NCBI RefSeq assembly: GCF_001507435.1
Contig: NZ_LMWH01000302.1
Location: 1-64,000, forward strand
Direction: 5' to 3'
DNA from: Streptomyces sp. NRRL F-5122
Lineage (GTDB): Bacteria; Actinomycetota; Actinomycetes; Streptomycetales; Streptomycetaceae
DNA: 64,000 nt
Of the stretch, positions 1 to 8,313 are shown one piece after another (position 1 is the stretch's first letter; each line of letters begins with the position of its first letter). Both the position numbers and the translations under genes were made by a program. The notes under the pieces are model-generated. The model did not search any database and was not told the DNA's origin. It saw nothing but the letters and a program-made list of their open reading frames with translations.

Positions 1-713
1 TGACCAAGCTGATCGAGCGCAACACCACGATCCCGACCAAGCGGTCCGAGATCTTCACCACGGCCGAGGACAACCAGCCGTCCGTGCAGATCCAGGTCTA
101 CCAGGGCGAGCGCGAGATCGCTGCGTACAACAAGAAGCTCGGCATGTTCGAGCTGACCGGTCTGCCGCCGGCGCCTCGCGGCGTCCCGCAGATCGAGGTG
201 TCCTTCGACATCGACGCCAACGGCATCATGCACGTCACGGCGAAGGACCTCGGCACCGGAAAGGAGCAGAAGATGACCGTCACCGGCGGCTCCTCGCTCC
301 CGAAGGACGAGGTCGACCGGATGCGCCAGGAGGCCGAGCAGTACGCGGAGGAGGACCACCGCCGCCGCGAGGCCGCCGAGACCCGCAACCAGGGCGAGCA
401 GCTCGTCTACCAGACCGAGAAGTTCCTCAAGGACAACGAGGACAAGGTCCCCGGCGAGATCAAGACCGAGGTCGAGGCCGCCGTCGCCGAGCTGAAGGAG
501 ACGCTCAAGGGCGAGGACACGGCCGAGATCCGTACCGCCACGGAGAAGGTCGCGGCCGTCTCGCAGAAGCTCGGCCAGGCCATGTACGCCGACGCCCAGG
601 CCGCTCAGGCCGCGGGCGGTGCCGGTGACGCCGGTGCCGGCCAGGCGAAGGCCGACGACGACGTCGTCGACGCCGAGATCGTCGACGAGGACCGTAAGGA
701 CGGTGCCGCGTGA
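1..713 (+). CDS. dnaK: Molecular chaperone DnaK (Hsp70), C-terminal part; 5' end outside window
   Basis: Hsp70 chaperone that binds unfolded peptide segments in the cytoplasm with DnaJ and GrpE. About 236 residues are visible: the end of the substrate-binding beta domain ([32 protein letters not shown]), then the alpha-helical lid, and an Ala/Gly/Asp tail ending near [12 protein letters not shown], the acidic C-terminus typical of DnaK. The reading frame is open at base 1, so the ATPase domain lies upstream. The stop codon overlaps the grpE start by 4 bp (GTGA), implying translational coupling in the dnaK-grpE-dnaJ-hspR operon. The operon promoter is not in the window. Confidence 0.98.
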   Translation, partial: TKLIERNTTIPTKRSEIFTTAEDNQPSVQIQVYQGEREIAAYNKKLGMFELTGLPPAPRGVPQIEVSFDIDANGIMHVTAKDLGTGKEQKMTVTGGSSLPKDEVDRMRQEAEQYAEEDHRRREAAETRNQGEQLVYQTEKFLKDNEDKVPGEIKTEVEAAVAELKETLKGEDTAEIRTATEKVAAVSQKLGQAMYADAQAAQAAGGAGDAGAGQAKADDDVVDAEIVDEDRKDGAA

Positions 714-1369
714 CGGAGGAGACCCCGGGCTTCGAGGAGAAGCCCGACGTCCCCTCCGGCGCCACCCCAGACGACGCCGAGCCGCAGGCCGCCTCCCCCT
801 CTTCGGAGGAGGCGGCGGCCCCGGCAGGGGACGGAACGGCACAGACCGCAGGTCTGGTGGCCCAGCTGGACCAGGTGCGCACAGCGCTCCACGAGCGCAC
901 CCTGGACCTCCAGCGCCTCCAGGCCGAGTACCAGAACTACCGCCGCCGCGTGGAGCGCGACCGGATCACGGTCAAGGAGATCGCCATCGCGAACCTCCTG
1001 ACCGAGCTCCTGCCGGTGCTCGACGACATCGGCCGCGCGCGTGACCACGGCGAGCTCGTCGGCGGGTTCAAGTCCGTCGCCGAGTCCCTGGAGACGGTCG
1101 CGGCGAAGATGGGTCTGCAGCAGTTCGGCAAGGAGGGCGAGCCCTTCGACCCGACGATCCACGAGGCCCTGATGCACTCGTACGCGCCGGACGTCACCGA
1201 GACGACGTGCGTGGCGATTCTGCAGCCCGGGTATCGCTTCGGCGAGCGCACCATCCGCCCCGCGCGGGTGGCCGTGGCCGAGCCGCAGCCGGGGGCGCAG
1301 ACGGTCAAGGCCGAGGAGACGAGCGAGGCGGGCGACGACAAGGAGAGCGGTGGCCCGGACGAGGGCTGA
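710..1369 (+). CDS. grpE: Nucleotide exchange factor GrpE
   Basis: Releases ADP from DnaK to reset the chaperone cycle. 219 aa, GTG start overlapping the dnaK stop. The first ~45 residues are acidic and Pro/Ala-rich and probably disordered. A long helical segment follows ([21 protein letters not shown]), then the GrpE signature region ([28 protein letters not shown]) and the C-terminal beta domain ([30 protein letters not shown]). Length and motif order match actinobacterial GrpE. The acidic tail after about residue 190 is also usual. Confidence 0.97.
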   Translation: MTEETPGFEEKPDVPSGATPDDAEPQAASPSSEEAAAPAGDGTAQTAGLVAQLDQVRTALHERTLDLQRLQAEYQNYRRRVERDRITVKEIAIANLLTELLPVLDDIGRARDHGELVGGFKSVAESLETVAAKMGLQQFGKEGEPFDPTIHEALMHSYAPDVTETTCVAILQPGYRFGERTIRPARVAVAEPQPGAQTVKAEETSEAGDDKESGGPDEG

Positions 1370-1441
1370 CGTGATCGACAGGGGTGTCCGCACCGGGCTC
1401 CCCTCGGAGAACAACGCGGAACGGAAGGAGGGGCGTCGGGG

Positions 1442-2611
1442 ATGAGTACCAAGGACTTCATCGAGAAGGACTACTACAAGGTCCTCGGCGTCCCCAAGGA
1501 CGCCACCGAGGCCGAGATCAAGAAGGCGTACCGGAAGCTCGCCCGCGAGTTCCACCCGGACGCCAACAAGGGCAACGTCAAGGCGGAGGAACGTTTCAAG
1601 GAGATCTCCGAGGCGAACGACATCCTCGGCGACCCCAAGAAGCGCAAGGAGTACGACGAGGCGCGCGCCCTCTTCGGCAACGGTGGCTTCCGTCCCGGTC
1701 CCGGGGCGGGAGGATCGTTCAACTTCGACCTGGGCGACCTCTTCGGCGGTCAGGGCGGCAGTGCCGGGGGGAACTTCGGCGGCGGCATCGGTGACGTCTT
1801 CGGGGGCCTGTTCAACCGCGGCGGCGGCGCGGGTACGCGCACGCAGCCGAGGCGCGGCCAGGACATCGAGTCCGAGGTCACGCTCAGCTTCATGGAGGCG
1901 GTGGACGGCGCGACCGTTCCACTGCGCATGTCCTCGCAGGCGCCGTGCAAGGCCTGCTCGGGCACCGGCGACAAGAACGGCACGCCGCGGGTGTGCCCGA
2001 CCTGCGTCGGCACCGGCCAGGTGGCGCGCGGCTCCGGCGGCGGATTCTCGCTGACGGACCCCTGCCCGGACTGCAAGGGCCGCGGACTCATCGCCGAGCA
2101 CCCCTGCATGGAGTGCAAGGGCAGCGGCCGGGCCAAGTCGTCCCGGACGATGCAGGTCCGCATCCCGGCGGGTGTCACGGACGGGCAGCGCATCCGGCTG
2201 CGCGGCAAGGGCGGTCCCGGCGAGCGGGGCGGCCCGGCCGGCGACCTGTATGTCGTCGTGCACGTGGACGCGCATCCCGTATTCGGCCGCAAGGGCGACA
2301 ACCTGACGGTGACCGTGCCCGTGACGTTCACGGAGGCGGCGCTCGGCGGCGACATCCGGGTCCCCACCCTCGGCGGACCCCCGGTCACGCTGAAGCTGCC
2401 CCCGGGCACGCCCAACGGACGGACCATGCGCGCCCGTGGCAAGGGCGCGGTCCGCAAGGACGGCACCCGCGGGGACCTGCTGGTCACCGTCGAGGTGAGT
2501 GTTCCGAAGGACCTGTCGGGGAAGGCTCGTGACGCCCTGGAGGCGTATCGCGAGGCGACCGCGGGCGAGGACCCGCGGGCGGAGCTGTTCCAGGCGGCGA
2601 AGGGAGCATGA
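1442..2611 (+). CDS. dnaJ: Co-chaperone DnaJ (Hsp40), class I
   Basis: Stimulates DnaK ATPase activity and delivers substrates. 389 aa with the full class I architecture: J domain (about 10-75) with the HPD tripeptide at 38-40, a Gly/Phe-rich linker (about 78-135), a zinc-binding domain with four CxxCxGxG motifs (CKACSGTG, CPTCVGTG, CPDCKGRG, CMECKGSG), and C-terminal peptide-binding domains. The ATG lies about 7 nt after a GGAGGGG-type ribosome binding site. A 72-bp gap separates it from grpE, and hspR starts 4 bp after its stop. Streptomyces usually carry a second dnaJ elsewhere; this is the HspR-operon copy. Confidence 0.97.
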   Translation: MSTKDFIEKDYYKVLGVPKDATEAEIKKAYRKLAREFHPDANKGNVKAEERFKEISEANDILGDPKKRKEYDEARALFGNGGFRPGPGAGGSFNFDLGDLFGGQGGSAGGNFGGGIGDVFGGLFNRGGGAGTRTQPRRGQDIESEVTLSFMEAVDGATVPLRMSSQAPCKACSGTGDKNGTPRVCPTCVGTGQVARGSGGGFSLTDPCPDCKGRGLIAEHPCMECKGSGRAKSSRTMQVRIPAGVTDGQRIRLRGKGGPGERGGPAGDLYVVVHVDAHPVFGRKGDNLTVTVPVTFTEAALGGDIRVPTLGGPPVTLKLPPGTPNGRTMRARGKGAVRKDGTRGDLLVTVEVSVPKDLSGKARDALEAYREATAGEDPRAELFQAAKGA

Positions 2612-2615
2612 GGAG

Positions 2616-3068
2616 ATGGACGGCCGTCGACGCAACCCGTACGAACTGACCGAGGAGACCCCGGTCTACGTCATCTCGGTGGCGGCCCAGCTCTCCGGCC
2701 TGCACCCGCAGACGCTGCGCCAGTACGACCGTCTGGGGCTCGTCTCCCCGGACCGCACGGCCGGCCGGGGCAGGCGCTACTCGGCCCGCGACATCGAACT
2801 GCTCCGTCAGGTGCAGCAGTTGTCGCAGGACGAGGGCATCAACCTCGCCGGCATCAAGCGGATCATCGAGCTGGAGAACCAGGTCGCCGCGCTCCAGTCC
2901 CGGGTCGCGGAGCTTCAGGCCGCGCTCGACGGCGCGGCGGCGACGATGCGGCAGCGCGAGGCCGCGGTGCACGCCTCGTACCGCCGTGACCTGGTGCCGT
3001 ACCAGGAGGTGCAGCAGACCAGCGCGCTGGTCGTGTGGCGGCCCAAGCGGCAGCAGCAGTCCGACTGA
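2616..3068 (+). CDS. hspR: Heat-shock repressor HspR, MerR family
   Basis: Autoregulatory repressor of the dnaK operon and clpB; it binds HAIR inverted repeats and is known to use DnaK as co-repressor. 150 aa. The MerR-type winged helix (about 17-85) contains VYVISVAAQLSGLHPQTLRQY and RRYSARDIELLRQVQQL. A coiled-coil helix follows (ELENQVAALQSRVAELQAAL). The ATG at 2616 was chosen because AGGAG is directly upstream and overlaps the dnaJ stop; the frame stays open further upstream but that part lies inside dnaJ. A matching HAIR site is visible before clpB at 9226-9246. Confidence 0.96.
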   Translation: MDGRRRNPYELTEETPVYVISVAAQLSGLHPQTLRQYDRLGLVSPDRTAGRGRRYSARDIELLRQVQQLSQDEGINLAGIKRIIELENQVAALQSRVAELQAALDGAAATMRQREAAVHASYRRDLVPYQEVQQTSALVVWRPKRQQQSD

Positions 3069-3079
3069 CATCACGCCGA

Positions 3080-3117
3080 AGGGGCGGCACCGGAAATGTC
3101 TCCGGTGCCGCCCCTTC
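3080..3117 (+). terminator. Intrinsic terminator of the dnaK operon
   Basis: Perfect 16-bp inverted repeat (3080-3095 with 3102-3117) around a 6-nt loop, starting 12 nt after the hspR stop. The stem is GC-rich and, as is common in Streptomyces, there is no long U tract. Confidence 0.85.
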
Positions 3118-3781
3118 GCGCGTGGCCGGAGCCAGGAGCCGGTCCGGTCGGTGGTCGGCAGCGCTGTCGCAGTCGGTCCTTCTCGGTGTGCCGGACAGGC
3201 TCGTGTGCGCGAAGAACTGCCGTTTGAGGACCGGCTGAGCACAGGAGGCCGCGGTGGCGGTGCTTTGCGTTCGGCCCGTCTCGTCGTTCCCGAGGACTCG
3301 AAACCGGTTGTCCGGTGCCCCAGTTGTGCTCGATCGCCGATGATGAGGAGTCTCTGTCGATGTGCCCCTTAATGGAGAGTTCGTGAAGAACTCCCGCCCG
3401 ACGACGGAAGACGCGCGGGTCATCGTGCGCAACCGGCTCGCCGGCGATGCGGTGCGCGATGGCCGGCTCTCCGGAGGAGAAGCGATCGCCCGGCGGCACG
3501 TGACGTAGATCACGTTTGGGTCGATCGATGAACGTCTTTAACTTTCAAGGAAGTTGATGGGGTGTCGGTTTCCCGATCCGCGCAGGTCGGAGCTCAAAAC
3601 TCCACCCCGCGAAGGTTCGGAAACGGCTCGCGCACTACACTTTCTTTGGTTTCACGTGACTTCCACACGGGGGCTGTTGCCATCTCGTTAACCGGTACTT
3701 CTTGACGCTGCATACCGTCGCCGCGTTGGCTTTCAGCCACCTGGGTCGCAATGCTGCTCCCTCGCCCGGAAGGCACCTGAT
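3118..3781. other. Long intergenic region between hspR and the sugar-binding lipoprotein
   Basis: About 660 bp without a convincing large gene. The second half has lower GC content (around 3510-3720), which fits promoter DNA for the lipoprotein gene. One short reading frame (3383-3508) has coding-like codon use and is listed separately. A second possible start with an AAGGAAG ribosome binding site near 3543 leads only to a short, coding-unlike frame. Confidence 0.5.
3383..3508 (+). CDS. Possible small protein of 41 aa, unknown function
   Basis: GTG start preceded by GGAGAG a few bases upstream; ends at TAG 3506. About 36 of 41 codons end in G or C, as in real genes here. The product is Arg/Glu-rich (VKNSRPTTEDARVIVRN near the N-terminus, ending IARRHVT). 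There is no signal peptide or recognised domain. It may be a genuine small gene or the remnant of a longer one; I do not recognise it. Confidence 0.3.
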   Translation: MKNSRPTTEDARVIVRNRLAGDAVRDGRLSGGEAIARRHVT

Positions 3782-4924
3782 GTGAACGCTCGTACCACCC
3801 GTAGGACCGCTGTGCGTCGTACCGCCATGGCCCTGGCCGCCTCGGTGTCGGCCGTCTCGCTCGCCGCCTGCGGCGTCATCGACGGAGTCGGCGGCGGCAG
3901 CAGCTCCGCGACCCCGAAGAAGGGCAACGACATCACGGTGGGTCTCCTTCTGCCCGAGACCGACAATCCGCGGTACGAACAGTTCGACCGTCCCATCATC
4001 GAGCGGCAGGTGAAGTCGCTCACCCACGACAAGGGCAAGGTCGTCTCCGCGAACGCCGGCGCGGACGCGGCCAAGCAGAGCCAGCAGCTCGAGCAGATGA
4101 TCGCCGACAAGGTGGACGTGCTCCTGGTGGACGCCGTGGACGCCAAGGCCATCGAGCCCGGTGTGCAGAAGGCGAAGGACGCGGGTATCCCGGTCATCGC
4201 CTACGACCGTCTCGCGCAGGGCCCGATCGACGCGTACATCTCCTTCGACAACGAACTGGTCGGCCAGGTGCAGGGCCGGGCGCTCGTCGAGAAGCTCGGC
4301 ACCAAGGCCTCCGGCAGCACGATCGTCATGATGAACGGTTCGCCCACCGACCCGAACGCCGCACAGTTCAAGGCGGGTGCGCTGAGCGAGCTCCAGGACA
4401 AGGTGAAGATCCCTAAGGTGGGGGAGTTCGACACCAAGGACTGGAAGCCGGAGAACGCCAAGGCCAACATGGACAAGGCGATCCAGGCCATCGGGCTCGG
4501 CAACATCGCCGGTGTCTACTCCGCGAACGACGGCATGGCAGGCGCCGTCATCGAAGCGCTGAAGGACGCCGGCGTCACCAAGATGCCGCCGGTGACCGGG
4601 CAGGACGCGGCGCTGGACGCGGTGCAGCGGATCATCTCGGGCGAGCAGTACATGAGCGTGTACAAGTCGTACCCGGAAGAGGCGAACAACGCCGCGGAGA
4701 TGGCGGTCGCCAAGGTCCAGGGGCGCTCCATCGAGTTCGACGCGCTGACCCGCGACAAGGTCGACAGCCCGACGACGAAGAACATCCCGTCGATGTTGGT
4801 GCCGGTGGTCGCGCTCACCACGGACAACATCAAGGACACGGTGATCCAGGACGGCATCTACACCGTGAAGCAGATCTGCACCGACAAGTACAAGGCGGCC
4901 TGCGCGGCGGCCGGTCTGCACTGA
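3782..4924 (+). CDS. Sugar ABC transporter substrate-binding lipoprotein (XylF/ChvE type)
   Basis: Membrane-tethered periplasmic-binding-protein-like receptor for a sugar. 380 aa. An Arg-rich N-region and hydrophobic stretch end in a lipobox (SLAAC, lipidated Cys 30). The rest is a type 1 two-lobed binding fold of the ribose/xylose family: ITVGLLLPETDNPRYEQFD, VDVLLVDAVDAKAIEPG, IPVIAYDR, GVYSANDGMAGAVIEAL. GTG start. No permease or ATPase gene follows; the next genes are LuxR-type regulators, so the receptor is an orphan here and must use components encoded elsewhere, or have another role such as sensing. Confidence 0.9.
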   Translation: MNARTTRRTAVRRTAMALAASVSAVSLAACGVIDGVGGGSSSATPKKGNDITVGLLLPETDNPRYEQFDRPIIERQVKSLTHDKGKVVSANAGADAAKQSQQLEQMIADKVDVLLVDAVDAKAIEPGVQKAKDAGIPVIAYDRLAQGPIDAYISFDNELVGQVQGRALVEKLGTKASGSTIVMMNGSPTDPNAAQFKAGALSELQDKVKIPKVGEFDTKDWKPENAKANMDKAIQAIGLGNIAGVYSANDGMAGAVIEALKDAGVTKMPPVTGQDAALDAVQRIISGEQYMSVYKSYPEEANNAAEMAVAKVQGRSIEFDALTRDKVDSPTTKNIPSMLVPVVALTTDNIKDTVIQDGIYTVKQICTDKYKAACAAAGLH

Positions 4925-4933
4925 CCCTCCGGG

Positions 4934-4957
4934 CGGGCGGGTGTCACCACCCGCCCG
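4934..4957 (+). terminator. Terminator after the lipoprotein gene
   Basis: Perfect 10-bp GC-rich stem (4934-4943 with 4948-4957) and a 4-nt loop, 9 nt after the stop codon. Confidence 0.75.
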
Positions 4958-5544
4958 TCCGAGGCGTTCCCACACCTGAACTCCACCGCCGCCCACGGCG
5001 GTCCCCCCCGGCACCCTGTCCTCCACGTCCCCCGTGCGGTGGCCTCGTGGAGGTCGCGGCCGTCCGCCGCGCACTTCCCGTCCCACCCCCGGGGCACGGC
5101 GGTCGTGACCCGGTCCGGGTCATCCGGGCGAGCGCGCACCGAGGTTCGTCCGGTCGATCGGCCGCGGCCCCGGACGAACCCGCATCCGTGCGGCTGCCGT
5201 TGCGCGACGGATCGGACATGTCCGCCATCACCCGAGGTCAAGTGCCCTACGTCACACGCCGGTCGCTCCGGCGTGCCCGGAAGTGCCCACCGCATGCGAG
5301 ACGGGACGCCCTGTCGACCGTCAGCTTGGTGCAGCGGAAGTTCCGGAGGTAGGGAGGATACGGCTGATTCCGGGGCATTAACGGGCGTTGAGGTGCAGGA
5401 ACTTGTTGCGGAGGCGGGCGGTGCCGCGCATAGTTGCGCTGCGAAGGCGTGCGGGACGCGGCACGGACGGTGAGCGCCGGGACGTCGCTGGTGAGCCGCA
5501 TCGCTCAGGACGCTGGGGCCAGGAGTCGGAGCCAGAGGTGGAAG
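4958..5544. other. Intergenic region upstream of the first LuxR-type regulator
   Basis: About 590 bp with no gene I can support. It contains a perfect 12-bp palindrome (CGGACATGTCCG, 5213-5224) and the 17-nt box at 5393-5409 that recurs upstream of the second regulator. In-frame codons continue upstream of 5545 to 5434, but they show no similarity to the paralogue and are probably untranslated. Confidence 0.5.
5393..5409 (+). promoter_or_regulatory. 17-nt box shared by both LuxR paralogue upstream regions
   Basis: GTGCAGGAACTTGTTGC, matching 15 of 17 positions of the sequence at 7834-7850. It lies about 135 bp before the start of the first regulator gene. The match outside coding sequence, before two paralogous regulators, suggests a common operator or activator site; this is inference. 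Confidence 0.45.
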
Positions 5545-6585
5545 ATGGCCGGGCACGGGACGGACGCGCATCCACACGGCGCTGACCGACTCTGCGAAGC
5601 GGGGAACCGCGTGTACTCCCGGGCCGTTCGCCGGGGCCGGGTGTCGCGCGCCGACGCCGGGCCGGTGCCGTGCCTGCTGGAACTCGCGCTGCTGCATCCC
5701 GACCCCGACGACATGGACTGGCTGGTGCCGACCTCCCCGCAGGAGGTCATGACCCGGCTGCTGCGCAGCGTGCACGAGGAGGTCAGCGCGAGCCAGGCGC
5801 GGGTCGGGACGGCGGTGGCCGCGGTCGAGTGGTACGCCGGGCTCGGCGGCCGCGAGCAGGGGTCCGGGGAGGGCGTTGCCATCCGCGTGCTGGACGGGCT
5901 GCCGCGGATCAGGGCGGCCATGGACGAGGCGACGGAGCAGTGCACGGCCGAGGTGCTGACGGTCCAGCCGGGCGGTATCCGGCGGGAGGACGAGCTCTCC
6001 GAGGGGCTGCACCGGGCCCTGGAGATGCGCCGCCGGGGTGTGCGCATGCGCGACCTGTACACCCATGTCGCCCGGCACGGACAGGGCCTGCGCAACTACA
6101 TGGAGATGATGGGTGACTCGGCCGAGGCGCGCACCCTCGACGAGGTGCCCGAGCGGCTGATCCTCTTCGACCGCACGGTCGCCTTCATCCCCGCGAACAC
6201 GGACCGCACGATCGCCCTGGAGCTGCGGCACCCGGCGGTGATCGACTATCTGGTGACCGCCTTCGAGCGCTTCTGGCGGCTGGCGATCCCGCTGACCTCG
6301 CCGCTCCCTGACACGGGTATCGACGGCATCACCCACCGGGAGCGCTCGATCGCCGCACTGCTGGCGGAGGGGCACCAGGACGCGGTGGTCGCCGAGCGCC
6401 TCGGCATCAGTGTCCGCACGTGCCGTGCGCACATCGCCCGGCTCTCGGAGACCCTGGGCGCGGCCAGCCGGACGCAGCTCGGGGTCCGTATCGCCCAGGT
6501 GGGCCTGGACGGCCCCACTCTCGCGGCCGAACCGCTGCCGGTCACGGCACCCGGCGCCGCCCGGGAGTCCTCGGGCGACCTGTGA
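5545..6585 (+). CDS. LuxR-type transcriptional regulator, paralogue A
   Basis: 346 aa DNA-binding regulator. The C-terminal ~65 residues form a GerE/LuxR helix-turn-helix (ITHRERSIAALLAEGHQD, AERLGISVRTCRAHIARLSETLGAASRTQLG). The N-terminal ~260 residues form an effector-type domain containing DLYTHVARHGQGLRNYMEMM and LILFDRTVAFIPANTDRT, as in Streptomyces regulators with a TrmB- or phospholipase-D-like sensor region. There is no phospho-acceptor receiver domain. ATG 5545 was chosen because the N-terminus then aligns with paralogue B (HPHG followed by a short region leading to PCLLELALLHPDPDD) and a GAGGTGGAAG motif precedes it. It converges on paralogue B. Confidence 0.88.
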   Translation: MAGHGTDAHPHGADRLCEAGNRVYSRAVRRGRVSRADAGPVPCLLELALLHPDPDDMDWLVPTSPQEVMTRLLRSVHEEVSASQARVGTAVAAVEWYAGLGGREQGSGEGVAIRVLDGLPRIRAAMDEATEQCTAEVLTVQPGGIRREDELSEGLHRALEMRRRGVRMRDLYTHVARHGQGLRNYMEMMGDSAEARTLDEVPERLILFDRTVAFIPANTDRTIALELRHPAVIDYLVTAFERFWRLAIPLTSPLPDTGIDGITHRERSIAALLAEGHQDAVVAERLGISVRTCRAHIARLSETLGAASRTQLGVRIAQVGLDGPTLAAEPLPVTAPGAARESSGDL

Positions 6586-6727
6586 GCCGTCCGGGCCGCG
6601 CCCGACTTCCCCTGCCGGTGGTGTCCTCGGCGGTGGGGTGTTCCGCGCTCAGGGCGGATCCCGTGTCCCCGCGCCCCCGGCAGAGGTGCTGGACGGCCGC
6701 TGAAGCGGCTCAGGGCGGCCCAGGGAG

Positions 6728-6776
6728 GGCTGTGGGCGGTCCTGGGCCGGGGACGGGCCGGTCCGCCGCCACAGCC
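6728..6776. terminator. Probable bidirectional terminator between convergent regulator genes
   Basis: Imperfect inverted repeat: an 8-bp stem (6728-6735 with 6769-6776) extended by 4 bp after a 2-nt bulge, between the stops of the two convergent LuxR genes. The loop is long and GC-rich and can form an inner hairpin. Confidence 0.5.
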
Positions 6777-6821
6777 GCTCTGTGGCGCGTTCAGCGGGCC
6801 GGCTCCCCCGCGCCCGGAGGT

Positions 6822-7808
6822 TCAGTCGCCCTGCTCCAGGATCCCCGACTGCGCTATCAGGTAGCCGAGCTGGGCCCGGCTGCCGCTGCCGAGGGTGGCC
6901 GCGATCTTCGCTATGTGCGCCCGGCAGGTGCGCACGTTCATGCCCAGGCGGCGGGCGATCGCCTCGTCCACATGGCCCTCGATGAGGAGTTTGGCGATCG
7001 AGCGCTGCACTCCGGTGATGCCGTTGGGGTCAACGGCGTTGGGCACTTCCTCGGTCAGCGGGACCGCCCGTTCCCACAGCCGCTCGAAGACCATGGCGAG
7101 GTACCGCACAAGGCCGGGGTGGCGCAGTTCCAGGGCCACGCTCCGGTCCTCGCTCGCCGGGATGAAGGCGACGGTCCGGTCGAAGATGATGAGCCGCTCG
7201 ATCAGCTCCTGGAGCGTACGGACCTGGATCTTGCCGTCGGAGATCCGGTCGACATAGGCGAGGGTGCTCTGGCTGTGCCGCGCCGTGTGCTGGTAGAGCG
7301 TGCGGATGCTGACCCCGCGGTCGGCGAGGGGCCGGTCGCGCTCCAGGGCCTCCATGAGGGTGTCGGCGGGACGGCCGCCCCCCGGCTGTACGGTCATCAT
7401 CTCGCTGCGGCACTCCGCCGTGGCCGAGTTGAGTGCCGCGTTGATCCGGTCGAATCCCTCGAGCACCGTGATCGAATGGAGGCTCGCCTGCGGGCTCTGC
7501 GTGCTGATCGTGATGAACGGGTCGAAGGACTCGGTCAGCTCGATCGTCTGGCGCCGCCGGTCCTGTATCTCGCGTTCCAGCGGGTGCAACCGTTGGGCGA
7601 GCGCGACGGACGGGGGAACCGGCCGCAGCCAGTTGGCGTCGTCCGGATCGGGGTGGAGCAGGGCGAACTCCAGGAGACACGGAGCCGGCTCCACCTCGGA
7701 ACGTGTGATCCTTCCGGACCGGAGCGCGTTGGCATAAAGCCGTGCTCCGTCGTCGCACAACTCGGTGACGCCGTGGGGATGTGTCGGCTTTGAGTTGTTC
7801 GTGGTCAT
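6822..7808 (-). CDS. LuxR-type transcriptional regulator, paralogue B
   Basis: 328 aa, clearly paralogous to the gene at 5545: shared PCLLEFALLHPDPDD, MTVQPGG, LIIFDRTVAFIPASEDRS and LELRHPG blocks, and a C-terminal LuxR helix-turn-helix (ITGVQRSIAKLLIEGHVDEAIARRLGMNVRTCRAH, split here only by description). Start set at ATG 7808 with GGTGGAG about 5 nt upstream. It is divergent from the DSGWN-repeat gene across 112 bp that carry the shared 17-nt box, so it probably controls that gene and perhaps itself. The sensor region is diverged from paralogue A, suggesting the two respond to different signals or form heterodimers (inference). Confidence 0.88.
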   Translation of the reverse strand: MTTNNSKPTHPHGVTELCDDGARLYANALRSGRITRSEVEPAPCLLEFALLHPDPDDANWLRPVPPSVALAQRLHPLEREIQDRRRQTIELTESFDPFITISTQSPQASLHSITVLEGFDRINAALNSATAECRSEMMTVQPGGGRPADTLMEALERDRPLADRGVSIRTLYQHTARHSQSTLAYVDRISDGKIQVRTLQELIERLIIFDRTVAFIPASEDRSVALELRHPGLVRYLAMVFERLWERAVPLTEEVPNAVDPNGITGVQRSIAKLLIEGHVDEAIARRLGMNVRTCRAHIAKIAATLGSGSRAQLGYLIAQSGILEQGD

Positions 7809-7833
7809 TTCTCCACCCCCCAGGGTCATGAAC

Positions 7834-7850
7834 GTGCAGGAACATGATGC
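7834..7850 (+). promoter_or_regulatory. Second copy of the shared 17-nt box
   Basis: GTGCAGGAACATGATGC, differing from the 5393 copy at two positions. It lies between the divergent starts of LuxR paralogue B and the repeat-protein gene, 26 bp before the former's start codon and about 70 bp before the latter's. Confidence 0.45.
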
Positions 7851-7920
7851 ATCGCCCCTGTGGCATTGACGTGCCTGAATGAGCCATCGTCTTGTGCTGC
7901 GGGGGAGAGGATTCCATCAA

Positions 7921-8313
7921 GTGAGGACGAAGCCGACTATGCGACCGAGATTGCTTGGTTCAGTGCTTGCAGCCGTCTTCTCCGCCGCAGCGGTTCTCGG
8001 TGTTCAGAGCGGCTCGGTTCCTGATCCCGGGCAGACCTCGTCGGTGGTCCGGTCGGACAGTGGCTGGAACGCCGTCCAGGCCGACAGTGGCTGGAACGCC
8101 ATCCAGGCGGACAGTGGCTGGAACGTCGCCCCCTTCGACAGTGGCTGGAACGCGATTCAGGCGGACAGCGGCTGGAACGCCGTACAGGCCGACAGCGGCT
8201 GGAACGTCGTCCCCGCCGACAGTGGCTGGAACGCGATTCAGGCGGACAGCGGCTGGAACGTCGCCCCGGCCGACAGCGGCTGGAACGATCTCCCCGCGGA
8301 CGCAGACGCATGA
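7921..8313 (+). CDS. Secreted tandem-repeat protein with nine DSGWN repeats; candidate multi-core peptide precursor
   Basis: 130 aa. The N-terminus has a basic start (VRTKPTMRPR) and a hydrophobic stretch (LLGSVLAAVFSAAAVLG), a typical Sec signal with possible cleavage near GVQSG. A linker (SVPDPGQTSSVVRS) is followed by nine perfect-length 9-residue units, DSGWN + two hydrophobic residues + Q or P + A (or F in unit 3), ending DADA. GTG 7921 was chosen for the GGGGGAGAGG ribosome binding site 10 nt upstream; ATG 7939 is an alternative. No Cys, Lys or His occurs in the repeats. It overlaps the next gene by ATGA, implying coupled expression. Function unknown: it could be a multi-core modified peptide precursor or a structural/ligand-binding secreted repeat protein. 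I do not recognise a named family. Confidence 0.85.
   Translation: MRTKPTMRPRLLGSVLAAVFSAAAVLGVQSGSVPDPGQTSSVVRSDSGWNAVQADSGWNAIQADSGWNVAPFDSGWNAIQADSGWNAVQADSGWNVVPADSGWNAIQADSGWNVAPADSGWNDLPADADA
8056..8298 (+). repeat. Nine in-frame 27-bp tandem repeats encoding DSGWNxxxx
   Basis: Nine 27-bp units without indels. Each begins GAC AGT/AGC GGC TGG AAC. The variable last four residues run AVQA, AIQA, VAPF, AIQA, AVQA, VVPA, AIQA, VAPA, DLPA, so Q/P at position 8 follows Q-Q-P-Q-Q-P-Q-P-P. Units 4 and 7 are identical over 27 bp, consistent with a recent 81-bp (three-unit) duplication. Confidence 0.97.

Noticed and set aside
5434..5544. Longer N-terminus for LuxR paralogue A
   Set aside because: The extra 37 residues have no counterpart in paralogue B and no ribosome binding site; ATG 5545 gives matching N-termini.
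8056..8298. 27-bp repeats considered as a CRISPR array
   Set aside because: The units are directly contiguous without spacers, in frame, and encode a conserved peptide.
7921..8313. Repeat protein considered as an RTX or choline-binding repeat protein
   Set aside because: The 9-residue length fits RTX, but the GGxGxD calcium motif is absent; choline-binding repeats are about 20 residues with paired aromatic residues, which are not seen.
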